A stretch of DNA of 64,000 nucleotides from Rhizobiaceae bacterium (GTDB taxonomy: Bacteria; Pseudomonadota; Alphaproteobacteria; Rhizobiales; Rhizobiaceae): assembly GCA_023953905.1 (NCBI GenBank), contig JAMLJA010000006.1, positions 124,001 to 188,000 on the forward strand, in the 5' to 3' direction. Position 1 is the first letter of the stretch; each line of letters starts with the position of its first letter. Below the pieces are notes generated by a model, which searched no databases, was not told the origin of the DNA, and saw nothing but the letters and a program-made list of their open reading frames with translations. Made by a program: the position numbers and the translations under genes. Shown piece after piece: positions 25,916-35,934 of the stretch.

Positions 25916-26719
25916 TCATGAGTCCGCAGTGACAGTCACCAGTTTTGGCAAGACCGGCACGTCCGACAAGTCGAGTATCACACGATTCCTGCCGCTGGAT
26001 TTAGCGCGATACAGGCGCTGGTCGGCCGATCGATAAAGCTCGATAAACGTTATTGGTCGGTCGAACGTCGCGCCTCCAATGCTGACAGCAAGTTGGTATC
26101 TTTTGTCACGCGGACGAAAATCCGCGGCACTGACCGCTGCGCGAATACGTTCGGCAATGCCCAGTGCTCCCGGAGGATCGACATCCGGAAGGAAAACACT
26201 GAATTCTTCACCTCCGATGCGCGCCACCAGATCGACGCCCCGGATCGCTCCCTTGATCTCGGTGGCAATCAGCTTCAGTGCCTCATCTCCATTGTCATGA
26301 CCGAACTGATCATTGACCCGTTTGAAGTGGTCAACATCCAACACCAGGAGGGCGCCAGCCATCGCTTCGTGGCGCGCAACATGATCGAGATAACCTTCAA
26401 CCAGGACCTGAAACGAGCGACGATTGAGACAGGATGTGAGAGGGTCTGTCGAGGCGAGGGCGAGCAGCTCTCTGTGCGCGATGGCCAGCTCACGCAGCTT
26501 GCTCAAGAGATAGTAGAAAAAGGGCGGAGCAAGCAGGAGTGGAATCACCAGGTTGTTGGAGGGAGTTGGCCCCCATCCACCGTGGACATAGCAGTCCACT
26601 GCGAAGGCGACCGCAATGCAAAACAGCGTGCCCAGCGCCGTCAAGAGAACAACCCTGGCGCGTCCCGTTGGCGAAAAATCGAACTTTCCCAGCAAAAATG
26701 CTCCACTCGCGCCAGTCAA
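25916..26719 (-). CDS. Membrane diguanylate cyclase (GGDEF)
   Basis: A 267-residue protein with hydrophobic segments at about 22-42 and 57-71, then a GGDEF domain with active motif GGEEF (169-173) and DVDHFKRVNDQFGHDNGDEAL. An inhibitory-site RxxD (R160-D163) lies five residues before GGEEF, so product feedback by c-di-GMP is likely. It would make c-di-GMP from GTP at the inner membrane. The start appears to be TTG and is the weakest part of the call. It lies just outside the island. Confidence 0.88.
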   Translation of the reverse strand: MTGASGAFLLGKFDFSPTGRARVVLLTALGTLFCIAVAFAVDCYVHGGWGPTPSNNLVIPLLLAPPFFYYLLSKLRELAIAHRELLALASTDPLTSCLNRRSFQVLVEGYLDHVARHEAMAGALLVLDVDHFKRVNDQFGHDNGDEALKLIATEIKGAIRGVDLVARIGGEEFSVFLPDVDPPGALGIAERIRAAVSAADFRPRDKRYQLAVSIGGATFDRPITFIELYRSADQRLYRAKSSGRNRVILDLSDVPVLPKLVTVTADS

Positions 26720-26792
26720 ACAGAGCTCTACAGAGTTTGAGTTAAAGCCCGTTTCCCGGACTCGATCAAATTTTAAGTCTACGGTTGCAGCG

Positions 26793-27452
26793 CTAGATCG
26801 GGGCGCTTTGGGTCAATGAAGCGATCAGATCGCCAAACCGTTCGCCCTGGATGCGAATGTGTTGCTGCAACACGTCATCCGCCTTCATCGCGTCTCCGGA
26901 AGCAATCGCGGCAACGATGGCTTCGTGTTCATTGAGGGACGTCGCGACGCGATTGCGAAATCTCAATTGCATGCGCCTGTATGGCTTGAGCCGTCGATGG
27001 AGCAGTTCGCATTGTTCAGCCAGAAATTCGTTGTGGCTCGCGGCGTAGATCGCCTTATGGAACTCCTCGTTCTCGTAGTAATATTCATCAGCGTCGTTCT
27101 TTGCTGCCGCTTGCTGGCATCGTTCATGCGCCGCAATGAGGCGATCCATATCCTGTTTCGAGGCACGCCGCGCGGCAAGCTTCCCCGCCAGCCCCTCCAG
27201 GCCAGCCATGACATCGAACATCTCGACGAGACGCTCAGGACTGAGCGTCGCGACGACAGCGCTTCGATGTGGTCGCAGTTCCACAACGCCCGCGGATGCG
27301 AGCTGCAAGAGCGCTTCGCGGACCGGCGTCCGCGATACGCCAAAACGGGCGGCAATCGAGGCTTCATCGAGGCGTTCGCCCGGGCGCAGTTCACCCACCA
27401 GAATCTCGCTCTCGATCGCGTCGCGCAATCGGTGGCTGGCCCCGGCCCTCAT
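26793..27452 (-). CDS. matR: GntR/FadR-type regulator of malonate catabolism
   Basis: A 219-residue regulator with an N-terminal winged helix (LRDAIESEILVGELRPGERLDEASIAARFGVSRTPVREALLQLASAG) and an all-helical FCD ligand domain whose EFHKAIYAASHN segment carries likely metal/ligand residues. It is divergent from matA, and a near-consensus MatR operator lies between them. MatR in Rhizobium represses matABC until malonate binds. The name rests on this context. Confidence 0.82.
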   Translation of the reverse strand: MRAGASHRLRDAIESEILVGELRPGERLDEASIAARFGVSRTPVREALLQLASAGVVELRPHRSAVVATLSPERLVEMFDVMAGLEGLAGKLAARRASKQDMDRLIAAHERCQQAAAKNDADEYYYENEEFHKAIYAASHNEFLAEQCELLHRRLKPYRRMQLRFRNRVATSLNEHEAIVAAIASGDAMKADDVLQQHIRIQGERFGDLIASLTQSAPI

Positions 27453-27836
27453 CTCAATCCATCCCCCAAATTGCTCCGCATTCTTCCCATATCACATTTG
27501 ACGTTGGCGCGTGGTGGAGGCTCCAAAAGCAAAACACGAGTGATTGGCACTTCCATGACTATCTCGTTGACGCCTCAAGTCCAACGCAACTTGCGCAGAA
27601 TCGTATGCAAAAAGTTTGACACTGCATGCAAAAAGTCGATAGGAGCGGTCTCGTCGCCATCTGTGAGGCGTATTGCCAGTGAGACGAAAGTGATCGCCAA
27701 GATGGCGAGCGGCGAATAGCGGACGCAGATGCGCGATTGTCTGCGTTCCTGCGGTGTTCATGGCGATCCCTTATTTCCTGCAGAGTTCGCCAGGCGCGGG
27801 CCCGGGCGTATCTTTAGAGCGAGCGGAATTCATCCA
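27453..27836. other. matR-matA intergenic region
   Basis: These 384 bp between divergent genes hold the operator and -35 element listed separately. The matA leader that results is long, nearly 190 nt. Nothing else is seen. Confidence 0.5.
27601..27644 (+). promoter_or_regulatory. MatR-like operator and matA promoter
   Basis: TCGTATGCAA at 27601-27610 matches the MatR consensus TNGTATACNA with one mismatch. ATGCAAAAAGT occurs at 27605-27615 and again at 27626-27636, 21 bp apart (two helical turns). A perfect -35 TTGACA lies between them at 27616-27621, with a weak -10 (GATAGG) after it. This layout would let a GntR dimer block matA. Confidence 0.55.
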
Positions 27837-29204
27837 ATGAACGATATTGTTCGAACGGAAACTGCAAGCAGCACTCCAGCGTTCTTCAGTGATCTCATCG
27901 AAGCTCTGACGGCGCGGGGACGTGCAATTCTCCGGGGGGGCGGAAAGCCGCCCGCGGCGCCGGCCGACCTTGAGGAAATCGCGAATGCGCTTCTTTCTCG
28001 GCGTGGCGAAGCCTCCGGCGTCGCCCTTGCCGCGACGCTGCTCAGTGCCTATCGGGAGGCCAGCACCCTCGAAAAGCAGACATTTTTCAGGGCGCTCGTC
28101 GAGCGCTTCGGGCCACGGGTCGAGGCGACCGAACGGGCGCTTGAGGCCTATCGACAGTCCCCGGGCCAGACCACGATATCTGACCTTCACGCGGCAAGCG
28201 AGCCGCGCCGCCAGGAGCTTTTCCGGCGTCTCAATCTTGCGCCGGGCGGAACCGCTCAACTGGTCTCGATGCGCGTGGATCTGCTGTCCTTCATCAAGCA
28301 GGAGCCGGATTTGGCCATCGTGGATTCCGACCTCATGCACCTTCTCGCATCGTGGTTCAATCGCGGGTTCCTGTCCGTCAGGCCGATCGACTGGTCCACA
28401 CCGGCGCATATTCTGGAGAAGATAATCCGCTACGAAGCCGTTCACGAAATAGAGGGCTGGGATGACCTGCGCAACCGGCTCAAGCCGGCGGATCGTCGGT
28501 GCTACGGTTTCTTTCATCCGCAGCTGGTGGATGAGCCGATTATCTTCGTGGAGGTCGCCCTGACCACGTCGGTCGCAGGCTCGATCGACGATCTTCTGGA
28601 CGTGACGCGCACGCCGACCGCGCCGCAATCGGCCCAATTCGCGATATTCTATTCGATCTCGAACACACAGGCGGGCCTGAAAGGGGTCAATTTCGGCAAT
28701 TTTCTCATCAAGCAGGTGGTGGAGATTCTGAAAGCCGAGCATTCGCATCTGAAAGGATACGTGACGCTCTCGCCGATGCCTGGTTTCGCGGCATGGCTCG
28801 AAGCACAGCAGAGCGGCGAAGAGGGCGTGGCGTCCGAGACCCTTTTGGACGATCCCAGATGGCTAGAGGATGCAGGGTCCCGCAAGACGGTCTACCCGTA
28901 CCTTCTGCAGTCGGCTGCGCGATATTTGGTTGAAGCCAAGGATCACCTTGGCCGTCCGCTGGATCCAGTATCGCGCTTCCATCTCGGCAATGGTGCCAAG
29001 CTCGATCGAATTTGTTTCGCGGCCGATACCTCGCCGAAGGGGATCAAGCAGTCGCACGCGCTGATGGTCAACTATCGTTATGATCCGGGAGAGATAGAAA
29101 GGAACCATGAAGCTTTCGCAGAAAGCGGAACGATCGCAGTGAACCCGGAAATCGTTCAGCTTCTCAGCGGTAATTTGCCGAGCAAGGGCGAGTACAGCAT
29201 ATGA
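27837..29204 (+). CDS. matA: Malonyl-CoA decarboxylase
   Basis: A 455-residue protein that decarboxylates malonyl-CoA to acetyl-CoA. Landmarks are the helical N-terminal domain and the catalytic-domain segments CYGFFHPQLVDEPIIFVEVALT, FYSISNTQAGLKGVNFGNFLIKQV and TLSPMPGF, typical of MatA/MLYCD. Length agrees with rhizobial MatA when starting at MNDIVRTE; 36 codons are open upstream. It overlaps matB by 4 bp (ATGA), so the two are coupled. Confidence 0.93.
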   Translation: MNDIVRTETASSTPAFFSDLIEALTARGRAILRGGGKPPAAPADLEEIANALLSRRGEASGVALAATLLSAYREASTLEKQTFFRALVERFGPRVEATERALEAYRQSPGQTTISDLHAASEPRRQELFRRLNLAPGGTAQLVSMRVDLLSFIKQEPDLAIVDSDLMHLLASWFNRGFLSVRPIDWSTPAHILEKIIRYEAVHEIEGWDDLRNRLKPADRRCYGFFHPQLVDEPIIFVEVALTTSVAGSIDDLLDVTRTPTAPQSAQFAIFYSISNTQAGLKGVNFGNFLIKQVVEILKAEHSHLKGYVTLSPMPGFAAWLEAQQSGEEGVASETLLDDPRWLEDAGSRKTVYPYLLQSAARYLVEAKDHLGRPLDPVSRFHLGNGAKLDRICFAADTSPKGIKQSHALMVNYRYDPGEIERNHEAFAESGTIAVNPEIVQLLSGNLPSKGEYSI

Positions 29205-30703
29205 ACCAGAACCTGTTTGACATGCTGGGCGGGCTTCGGACAGGCGGCGAAGCGGTATGCTTCGTGCTACCGGATGGCAGGACGATTTCCTACCGGGCGC
29301 TCATCGCGCGATCGAGCCAGTTTGCAAACGCGCTTGTTGCCGCGGGCGTCTCGCCCGGAGACCGCGTCGCAGTCCAGATCGAAAAATCCTGGGAATCAAT
29401 TGCCCTCTACCTTGCCACGATCCGCGCCGGCGCTGTCTTTCTTCCTTTGAACACCGCCTATACGCCGGCAGAGGTCTCATACTTTCTGTCCGACGCCGAG
29501 CCGCGGATTTTCGTTTGCGACCCGGCGCGCGAGTCCAGCCTTGCGGAATCTTCCCATGATGCTCGCATCATGACCATGAGCGCAGCGGGTGCCGGTTCAC
29601 TGCCTGCGATGGCCGACACCGCTTCCAGAGAATTTGCCACGGTAGAGCGCAGTGGCGATGATCTGGCTGCTATTCTCTACACCTCGGGCACCACCGGCCG
29701 TTCCAAGGGCGCGATGCTCACGCATTCGAACCTGGCTTCGAACGCCAAGACGCTGGTAACCGCATGGCAGTTCACGAAGGCCGATCGCCTTATCCATGCC
29801 TTGCCTATTTTTCACACGCACGGGCTGTTTGTCGCGTGCAACGTGACACTTGCCTGCGGCAGTTCAATGATCTTCCTGCCGGGCTTCTCCGTGGACGAGA
29901 TTTTTCGCTTTCTGCCCGAGGCGACCTGTCTCATGGGTGTGCCCACTTTCTACACACGTCTGCTGCAGGATTCCCGCCTCAATCGCGAAGCGACGGCAGG
30001 GATCAGGCTTTTCGTTTCGGGATCCGCACCGCTCCTTGCCGAGACGCATGATGAGTGGCGCGCGCGCACTGGCCACGCCATCCTCGAGCGCTACGGCATG
30101 TCAGAGACCAATATGAACACGTCCAACCCCTATGAGGGCGAGCGGATAGCCGGAACGGTGGGCCTGCCGTTGCCGGGCGTCACGATCCGCATAACCGACC
30201 TGTCGACAGGCGAGGTCAAGGGGGTGGGCGAGGTGGGCGCGATCGAAGTCGCCGGACCCAATGTGTTCTCGGGCTATTGGCGGATGCCGGAGAAGACGGC
30301 GGCAGAATTTAGAGGCGAGTTCTTCAATACGGGCGATGTCGGCGTCATCGATCAGCGGGGCTATGTCTCGATCGTCGGCCGAACCAAGGACCTCATCATC
30401 TCCGGGGGATATAATATCTATCCCAAGGAGGTGGAATCGGAGATCGACGCCTTGGAAGGAGTGATGGAAAGCGCGGTCATCGGCCTTCCTCATCCCGACT
30501 TCGGAGAGGCGGTCACCGCCGTCGTCGTCCTCAAGCCGGGCTGCGCCCTGACGGAGGAGTTCATCAAGCAGGAACTCAGCCAAAGGCTCGCACGCTTCAA
30601 GGTTCCCAAGCGCATTTCTTTCGTCAAGGAACTGCCCCGAAACGTCATGGGGAAGGTTCAGAAGAATGTGTTGCGGGAAAGCGCAACGCAGATCGGTACC
30701 TAA
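29201..30703 (+). CDS. matB: Malonyl-CoA synthetase
   Basis: A 500-residue ANL-superfamily ligase that activates malonate to malonyl-CoA with ATP and CoA. It has the phosphate loop YTSGTTGRSKGAMLTHSNL, the adenylation motif ERYGMSETNMNTSNPYEGERIAGTVG, and the hinge/C-terminal GRTKDLIISGGYNIYPKEVE and catalytic lysine region NVMGKVQKN. With MatA it completes malonate to acetyl-CoA. No matC-type transporter gene follows, unlike the classic matABC cluster. Confidence 0.93.
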   Translation: MNQNLFDMLGGLRTGGEAVCFVLPDGRTISYRALIARSSQFANALVAAGVSPGDRVAVQIEKSWESIALYLATIRAGAVFLPLNTAYTPAEVSYFLSDAEPRIFVCDPARESSLAESSHDARIMTMSAAGAGSLPAMADTASREFATVERSGDDLAAILYTSGTTGRSKGAMLTHSNLASNAKTLVTAWQFTKADRLIHALPIFHTHGLFVACNVTLACGSSMIFLPGFSVDEIFRFLPEATCLMGVPTFYTRLLQDSRLNREATAGIRLFVSGSAPLLAETHDEWRARTGHAILERYGMSETNMNTSNPYEGERIAGTVGLPLPGVTIRITDLSTGEVKGVGEVGAIEVAGPNVFSGYWRMPEKTAAEFRGEFFNTGDVGVIDQRGYVSIVGRTKDLIISGGYNIYPKEVESEIDALEGVMESAVIGLPHPDFGEAVTAVVVLKPGCALTEEFIKQELSQRLARFKVPKRISFVKELPRNVMGKVQKNVLRESATQIGT

Positions 30704-31037
30704 AGGCGCGATAGGGGCAGGCGCCACGGGGAGCGTGGCCGATAAGTTCGCGGTTTGCCTGCTGCCTGCGGCGAGACGGTTGCAGAGCCTTCTCATTTCG
30801 ATTTGCCCGCAGCCACCGGCTTTGTGGGAGGTTGGATTTTCGTGCCGACTCGTTGGTCCACGCGACGTCGGCCGCTTTCGTTTCGCATCAAGATTGCAAA
30901 TGATCTCTGAGAGGTAGCGCCCCTTTGCTTCAAGCGCATAAATTTTAAGCTTGAAATTTATGCGCTGCGGGTTCACGCTGCCAAAATCAGCATTGGCGGG
31001 GCGCGGGTTTCGTCTTGCGGGCTTGGAGGACGACACC
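30704..31037. other. Intergenic region between matB and the aromatic-CoA operon
   Basis: These 334 bp hold a GCCACG/CGTGGC hairpin just after matB (no T tract) and the long inverted repeat listed separately. No gene is supported. Confidence 0.5.
30933..30966. promoter_or_regulatory. Perfect 13-bp inverted repeat, candidate operator
   Basis: AGCGCATAAATTT and AAATTTATGCGCT are exact reverse complements around an 8-bp centre, ending 71 bp upstream of the monooxygenase ATG. It is AT-rich in a GC-rich neighbourhood and has no T tail, so an operator fits better than a terminator. MarR-type regulators control similar aromatic-CoA operons elsewhere, but no regulator gene adjoins it here. Confidence 0.6.
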
Positions 31038-33365
31038 ATGCGCATCGTGTGTATCGGCGGCGGGCCGGCGGGTCTCTATTTCGCGCTCTTGATGAAGCGG
31101 CAACATCCCGCACATCACGTCACGGTGGTCGAACGCAACCGGGCCTATGATACTTTCGGCTGGGGGATCGTCTTTTCCGACGCAACAATGGAATCGATGC
31201 GCCGGTGGGATCCGGAGACGGCCGCCACAATCGAAGATTCCTTCAATCACTGGGACGATATCGAACTCGTCTTCAAAGGCCGCAAGCTGCGGACCACAGG
31301 TCATGGTTTTGTAGGGATCGGCCGCAAGAGGATGCTCAATATCCTTCAGGATCGATGCCTTGAGCTGGGCATCGAACTCGTCTTCGAATGCGACGTGGAA
31401 AGCGACACCGAGTTCCCCGATGCCGATCTGATCATCGCCGCCGACGGCGTCAACTCACGTATTCGGAACCGCTATGTCGATGTCTTCAAGCCCGACATGC
31501 TGGTTCGTCCGAACCGGTATATCTGGCTGGGTACCAACAAGCGCTTCGATGCCTTTACCTTCGATTTCCGGCGCACGGAACATGGATGGTTTCAGGCTCA
31601 CATCTACCGCTTTGACGACAACACCTCGACCTTCATCGTGGAAACGACCGAGGAAGTGTTCCAGGCACATGGTCTCGACAAGATGGACCAGGACCAATCG
31701 ATCGCTTTCTGCGAAGAGCTGTTTGCCGAAACACGTGACGGCCACAGCCTGATGACGAATGCGCGCCACATGCGCGGATCGGCGTGGCTGAATTTCAATC
31801 GCCTCGTTTGCGAGAAATGGAGCCATTTTAACGGCAGGAGCCATGTCGTGCTGATGGGTGACAGCGCACATACGGCCCATTTCGCCATCGGCTCAGGCAC
31901 CAAGCTGGCGATCGATGATGCGATCGAGTTGACGCGTCAGTTCGACCTTATCGGCCACGAGGCCCGCCACATACCCGCCGTGCTGGACGCCTATGAGGAC
32001 GTGAGACGCGTCGATGTTGCGCGCATCCAGAATGCGGCCCGCAATGCGATGGAATGGTTCGAGGTCGTCGGCACGCGCTATGCGGACCAGCTCGAGCCCG
32101 AACAGTTCATGTATTCGATGCTGACACGCTCGCAACGTATCAGCCACGAGAATCTTCGTCTGCGGGACAAGGACTGGCTGGAAGGATACGAGCGATGGTT
32201 TGCCGCGCGCGCGGGCGTGTCGGTTTCGGAAAGCGAACCGGTGCCGCCTCCCATGTTCACGCCCTATGCCGTGCGTGGTCTGACGCTCAGCAATCGCATC
32301 GTCATGTCACCCATGGCCATGTATTCCTCGCGCGATGGTATTCCAGATGCGTTTCATCTGGTTCATCTTGGCGCGCGCGCCATGGGTGGGGCGGCGCTGA
32401 TCTTCCCCGAAATGACCTGCGTTTCACCCGATGCGCGCATAACGCCCGGCTGTCTCGGTCTCTGGAACGATGAGCAGGCAGACGGCTTTCGCCGCATCGT
32501 CGACTTCGTGCATGAGCGCACCCCCGCAAAGATCGGCATCCAGCTCGGTCACGCCGGTCGCAAGGGCGCCACGCGCGTTGCCTGGGAGGGCATCGACCAG
32601 CCGCTTGACGAGGGTGCATGGCCGCTGATCTCGGCCTCGCCCATCCCCTATCTAAAGCATTCGGATATGCCGCGTGAAATGACGCGGGCAGATATGGACC
32701 GCGTCGTGGCCGATTTCGTATCAGCGACGAAACGCGCCGCCGAGGTCGGGTTCGACATCCTCGAACTGCACGCCGCACATGGATATCTTCTGTCGAGCTT
32801 TCTTTCGCCGCTGACGAATCGGCGCGAGGACGAATACGGCGGCGATCATGCCGCGCGCGCCCGCTTTCCGCTCGAAGTATTCTGCGCCGTCCGTTCTGCC
32901 TGGCCACAGGACCGGCCGATTTCGGTGCGGCTCTCCACGCATGACTGGTTCGACGGCGGCAACACGCCCGACGATGCCGCGATATTCGCCCGCATGTTCA
33001 AGGAGGCTGGGGCCGATCTGATCGACTGTTCGTCGGGCCAGGTCGTCAAGGAGGAGCGTCCGGTTTATGGGCGTCTTTTCCAGACTCCGTTCTCCGACAA
33101 AATCCGCAACGAAGTTGATATACCCACAATAGCAGTGGGTGCGATCTCCGAAGCTGATCATGCCAATTCCGTCATCGCGGCGGGGCGTGCCGATCTCTGC
33201 GCCGTGGCGCGTCCGCATCTGGCCGATCCGTCCTTCGTTATGCACGAGGCCGCGAAGATCGGCTTTGAGGGGCTGGCATGGCCAAAGCAGTATCAGTCTG
33301 CCCGCTACCAGTATGAAGCCAATCTCGCCCGCGCGGCGGCGGATGCGGCTGGCAAGGCCCGATGA
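31038..33365 (+). CDS. Fused aryl-CoA monooxygenase / old-yellow-enzyme reductase
   Basis: A 775-residue two-domain protein. Residues 1-395 are a flavin hydroxylase ([58 protein letters not shown]). Residues 415-760 are an OYE barrel ([58 protein letters not shown]). This architecture is that of 2-aminobenzoyl-CoA monooxygenase/reductase and of proteins annotated bifunctional salicylyl-CoA 5-hydroxylase. The downstream RidA gene, able to act on enamines, favours the amino substrate. GGAGGA precedes the ATG. It overlaps the next gene by 4 bp. Confidence 0.88.
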   Translation: MRIVCIGGGPAGLYFALLMKRQHPAHHVTVVERNRAYDTFGWGIVFSDATMESMRRWDPETAATIEDSFNHWDDIELVFKGRKLRTTGHGFVGIGRKRMLNILQDRCLELGIELVFECDVESDTEFPDADLIIAADGVNSRIRNRYVDVFKPDMLVRPNRYIWLGTNKRFDAFTFDFRRTEHGWFQAHIYRFDDNTSTFIVETTEEVFQAHGLDKMDQDQSIAFCEELFAETRDGHSLMTNARHMRGSAWLNFNRLVCEKWSHFNGRSHVVLMGDSAHTAHFAIGSGTKLAIDDAIELTRQFDLIGHEARHIPAVLDAYEDVRRVDVARIQNAARNAMEWFEVVGTRYADQLEPEQFMYSMLTRSQRISHENLRLRDKDWLEGYERWFAARAGVSVSESEPVPPPMFTPYAVRGLTLSNRIVMSPMAMYSSRDGIPDAFHLVHLGARAMGGAALIFPEMTCVSPDARITPGCLGLWNDEQADGFRRIVDFVHERTPAKIGIQLGHAGRKGATRVAWEGIDQPLDEGAWPLISASPIPYLKHSDMPREMTRADMDRVVADFVSATKRAAEVGFDILELHAAHGYLLSSFLSPLTNRREDEYGGDHAARARFPLEVFCAVRSAWPQDRPISVRLSTHDWFDGGNTPDDAAIFARMFKEAGADLIDCSSGQVVKEERPVYGRLFQTPFSDKIRNEVDIPTIAVGAISEADHANSVIAAGRADLCAVARPHLADPSFVMHEAAKIGFEGLAWPKQYQSARYQYEANLARAAADAAGKAR

Positions 33366-34141
33366 TGGAGCAGCGCCACGCATTCGTCACAGGCGGCGGG
33401 ACTGGCATCGGCAAGGCCATCTCGATGGCGCTTTGCGCGTCCGGTTACGTCGTGTCGGTCGCCGGTCGGCGGCTCGAGCCTCTTGAAACGGCGGTGGCCG
33501 ACATTTCTGCGGCCGGTGAAAAAGGGCTGGCGGTGGCTGGTTTCGATGTGACGGATGAGGCCTCGGTCGAGGCTGGGATCGCGCGGGCGATGACGCATTT
33601 CGGGGATATTGGGGTTCTCGTCAATTGCGCCGGGGAAGCCCCTTCCGCGCCCTTCGAGAAGACGAGTCTGGAGCTGTGGAACAAGGCGCTCGACGTCAAT
33701 CTCAAAGGTACCTTTCTGACCACTCAGGCCGCACTTCCGTCCATTCGCCGGGCAGGTCGCGGCCGCATCGTCAATATCGCGAGTACAGCCGGGCTTGCCG
33801 GTTACGCCTATGTCACCGCCTATTGTGCCGCAAAGCACGGCGTTATCGGCCTTACGCGCGCGCTGGCGCTTGAGCTCGCCAAGACCGACATCACCGTCAA
33901 TGCGGTCTGTCCGGGCTTTACCAGAACGCCCCTGATTGACGGGGCGATCGAGACCATCACAGCCAAGACGGGCCGCACCGCCGATGAGGCGCTGGCAGGG
34001 CTGGCGCGCGCCAATCCGCAAGGTAGACTTGTGCAGCCAGAGGAGGTGGCCGACGCGGTCATGTGGCTGGTCGGGGCAGGCGCATCATCGGTTACTGGAC
34101 AGGCGATTGCTGTGGCCGGAGGTGAGGTCATGACAGGATGA
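33362..34141 (+). CDS. Short-chain dehydrogenase/reductase in the aromatic-CoA operon
   Basis: A 259-residue SDR with cofactor motif [17 protein letters not shown], catalytic YCAAKHG (Tyr-x-x-x-Lys) and the typical [12 protein letters not shown]. It likely oxidises a hydroxyacyl-CoA or alicyclic alcohol intermediate produced after ring hydroxylation and reduction. Start codon overlaps the previous stop (ATGA). Confidence 0.88.
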   Translation: MMEQRHAFVTGGGTGIGKAISMALCASGYVVSVAGRRLEPLETAVADISAAGEKGLAVAGFDVTDEASVEAGIARAMTHFGDIGVLVNCAGEAPSAPFEKTSLELWNKALDVNLKGTFLTTQAALPSIRRAGRGRIVNIASTAGLAGYAYVTAYCAAKHGVIGLTRALALELAKTDITVNAVCPGFTRTPLIDGAIETITAKTGRTADEALAGLARANPQGRLVQPEEVADAVMWLVGAGASSVTGQAIAVAGGEVMTG

Positions 34142-34205
34142 GTGGTTTCCTGAAGTGGCCTGCCGTGAAATGGGGCGCCCGCCTGATTGGTGTGGGAGAG
34201 CGGCA

Positions 34206-35435
34206 ATGAAGTCAGGACACCCCTTGAGAGATGCCGCGAGAACTCCATCCCGCGAGCATCTCGACCTGCCCTTCTTCGGGCCAGAACACCGTCGGCTGGC
34301 GGCTGAACTGGATGCCTTTGTCGCGCGTGACGGCCTCGGCGACATCGACCATGACGATACGGATGCGGCTTGCAAGGCGCTGGTCCGCAGCCTTGGCGCG
34401 GGTGGTTTCCTGCGCCACTGTGTCCCCGCCCATCATGGCGGAGCCTCCCCAGACATTGACAGCCGGTCGCTCTGCGTCGTGAGGGAAACGCTTGCCTATG
34501 CCGATGGGCTCGCCGACTTTGCTTTCGCCATGCAGGGCCTGGGAACCGGCGCGATCAGCCTGGCGGGCTCGGAAGAGGTCAAATCGAGCATACTGCCCCG
34601 CATCGCGCAGGGCGATCTCATTTCGGCCTTCGCGCTCACCGAGCCCGATGCAGGGTCGGACGTCGCGGCCATGGCAACGACGGCGCGACGCGATGGCGGT
34701 GATTTCGTTCTTGATGGGGAAAAGACGTTCATTTCCAATGGCGGCATCGCCGACGTCTACACAGTCTTTGCGCGCACGGGCGAAGCACCGGGAACCCGTG
34801 GCATTACGGCATTCGCCGTGTTTTCGGATACGCCCGGTTTTGTGATCGCGGAGCGCATCCAGACGATTGCGCCGCATCCGCTCGCCCGTGTCCGCTTTGA
34901 AGGATGCCGGGTTCCCGCGTCGCACATGCTTGGCCGTCCGGGCGAGGGTTTCAAGATCGCCATGCGCACGCTGGATATCTTCCGACCGTCAGTCGCAGCC
35001 TCCGCCCTCGGATTTGCCCGACGTGCTCTTGATGAAGCGGTCGCTCATTCCCGTTCGCGCAAGATGTTCGGTGCGACGCTGGCCGATCTCGCGACAGCGC
35101 AAAGCACGCTCGGAGAAATGGCTACCGCGATCGAGGCGGCGTCGCTGCTGACGTTGCGCACGGCCTGGCGGCGCGATGTGCAGAAGCTTCCCACGACCAG
35201 TCAGGCCGCCATGGCAAAGATGACGGCAACAGAGAACGCGCAGTGGGTCATCGATCAGGCGCAGCAGATTTTTGGCGGGCGCGGAGTGCGCGTGGGCGAG
35301 ATTACCGAGCGCCTCTATCGCGAGATCCGGGCGTTGCGCATCTATGAAGGCGCGACGGAAGTCCAGAAGCTCATCATCGGACGAGAGTTGATGAAGAAGG
35401 CGGCGAGGGAGGCGAGCGCGAATGTCCAGTGTTGA
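34206..35435 (+). CDS. Acyl-CoA dehydrogenase
   Basis: A 409-residue flavoenzyme with [54 protein letters not shown] and [19 protein letters not shown], where the Glu of YEGATE is at the usual catalytic-base position. It would introduce a double bond into an acyl- or alicyclic-CoA. The ATG at 34206 follows GGGAG; 17 codons are open upstream. Its position in the operon suggests the beta-oxidation-like phase. Confidence 0.9.
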   Translation: MKSGHPLRDAARTPSREHLDLPFFGPEHRRLAAELDAFVARDGLGDIDHDDTDAACKALVRSLGAGGFLRHCVPAHHGGASPDIDSRSLCVVRETLAYADGLADFAFAMQGLGTGAISLAGSEEVKSSILPRIAQGDLISAFALTEPDAGSDVAAMATTARRDGGDFVLDGEKTFISNGGIADVYTVFARTGEAPGTRGITAFAVFSDTPGFVIAERIQTIAPHPLARVRFEGCRVPASHMLGRPGEGFKIAMRTLDIFRPSVAASALGFARRALDEAVAHSRSRKMFGATLADLATAQSTLGEMATAIEAASLLTLRTAWRRDVQKLPTTSQAAMAKMTATENAQWVIDQAQQIFGGRGVRVGEITERLYREIRALRIYEGATEVQKLIIGRELMKKAAREASANVQC

Positions 35436-35450
35436 AGCCCAGGTAGCATC

Positions 35451-35879
35451 ATGAGCCGGTCGTCCGATTCCACTTCACCTTCGCCACATCGGGTGCTGCA
35501 GCCGGAGGGTTGGGCGCGACCGGTCGGCTATTCCAATGGTATCGAGGCACGCGGACGCTCGGTGTTCACGGGTGGGCAGATCGGCTGGAACAGCCAATGC
35601 AAATTCGAGGTCCATGATCTGCCAGGTCAGGTGCGCCAGACGTTGGAGAACATTGTCGCCATCCTAGCCGAAGCCAACGCCGGACCGGAGCACGTCACCA
35701 CCATGACGTGGTATGTTCTGGACCGCAAAGCCTATGCCGCTTCGCTCAAGGAGATCGGGGCGGCCTACAAGGCGACGATGGGGCGCAACTTCCCGGCGAT
35801 GGCCGTGGTGGAGGTCTCCGGCCTTGTCGAGGACGAGGCGCTCGTCGAGATACAGGCCGTCGCTGTGGTTCCCGACTGA
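35451..35879 (+). CDS. RidA family protein in the aromatic-CoA operon
   Basis: A 142-residue Rid protein with VLQPEGWARPVGYSNGIEARGRSVFTGGQIGWN, HVTTMTWYVLDRKAYAASL and FPAMAVVEVSGLVEDEALVEIQAVAV. The usual RPAxT arginine is replaced (NFPAMAVVEV), so it belongs to a Rid subgroup lacking the RidA deaminase arginine. It may still act on an enamine or ketone intermediate of the operon. Confidence 0.82.
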   Translation: MSRSSDSTSPSPHRVLQPEGWARPVGYSNGIEARGRSVFTGGQIGWNSQCKFEVHDLPGQVRQTLENIVAILAEANAGPEHVTTMTWYVLDRKAYAASLKEIGAAYKATMGRNFPAMAVVEVSGLVEDEALVEIQAVAVVPD

Positions 35880-35934
35880 ACTGGCGGTCGCCAGTCGGAT
35901 ATGCCAGAAATGGCGCATCCAAGGGAGGACGTCC

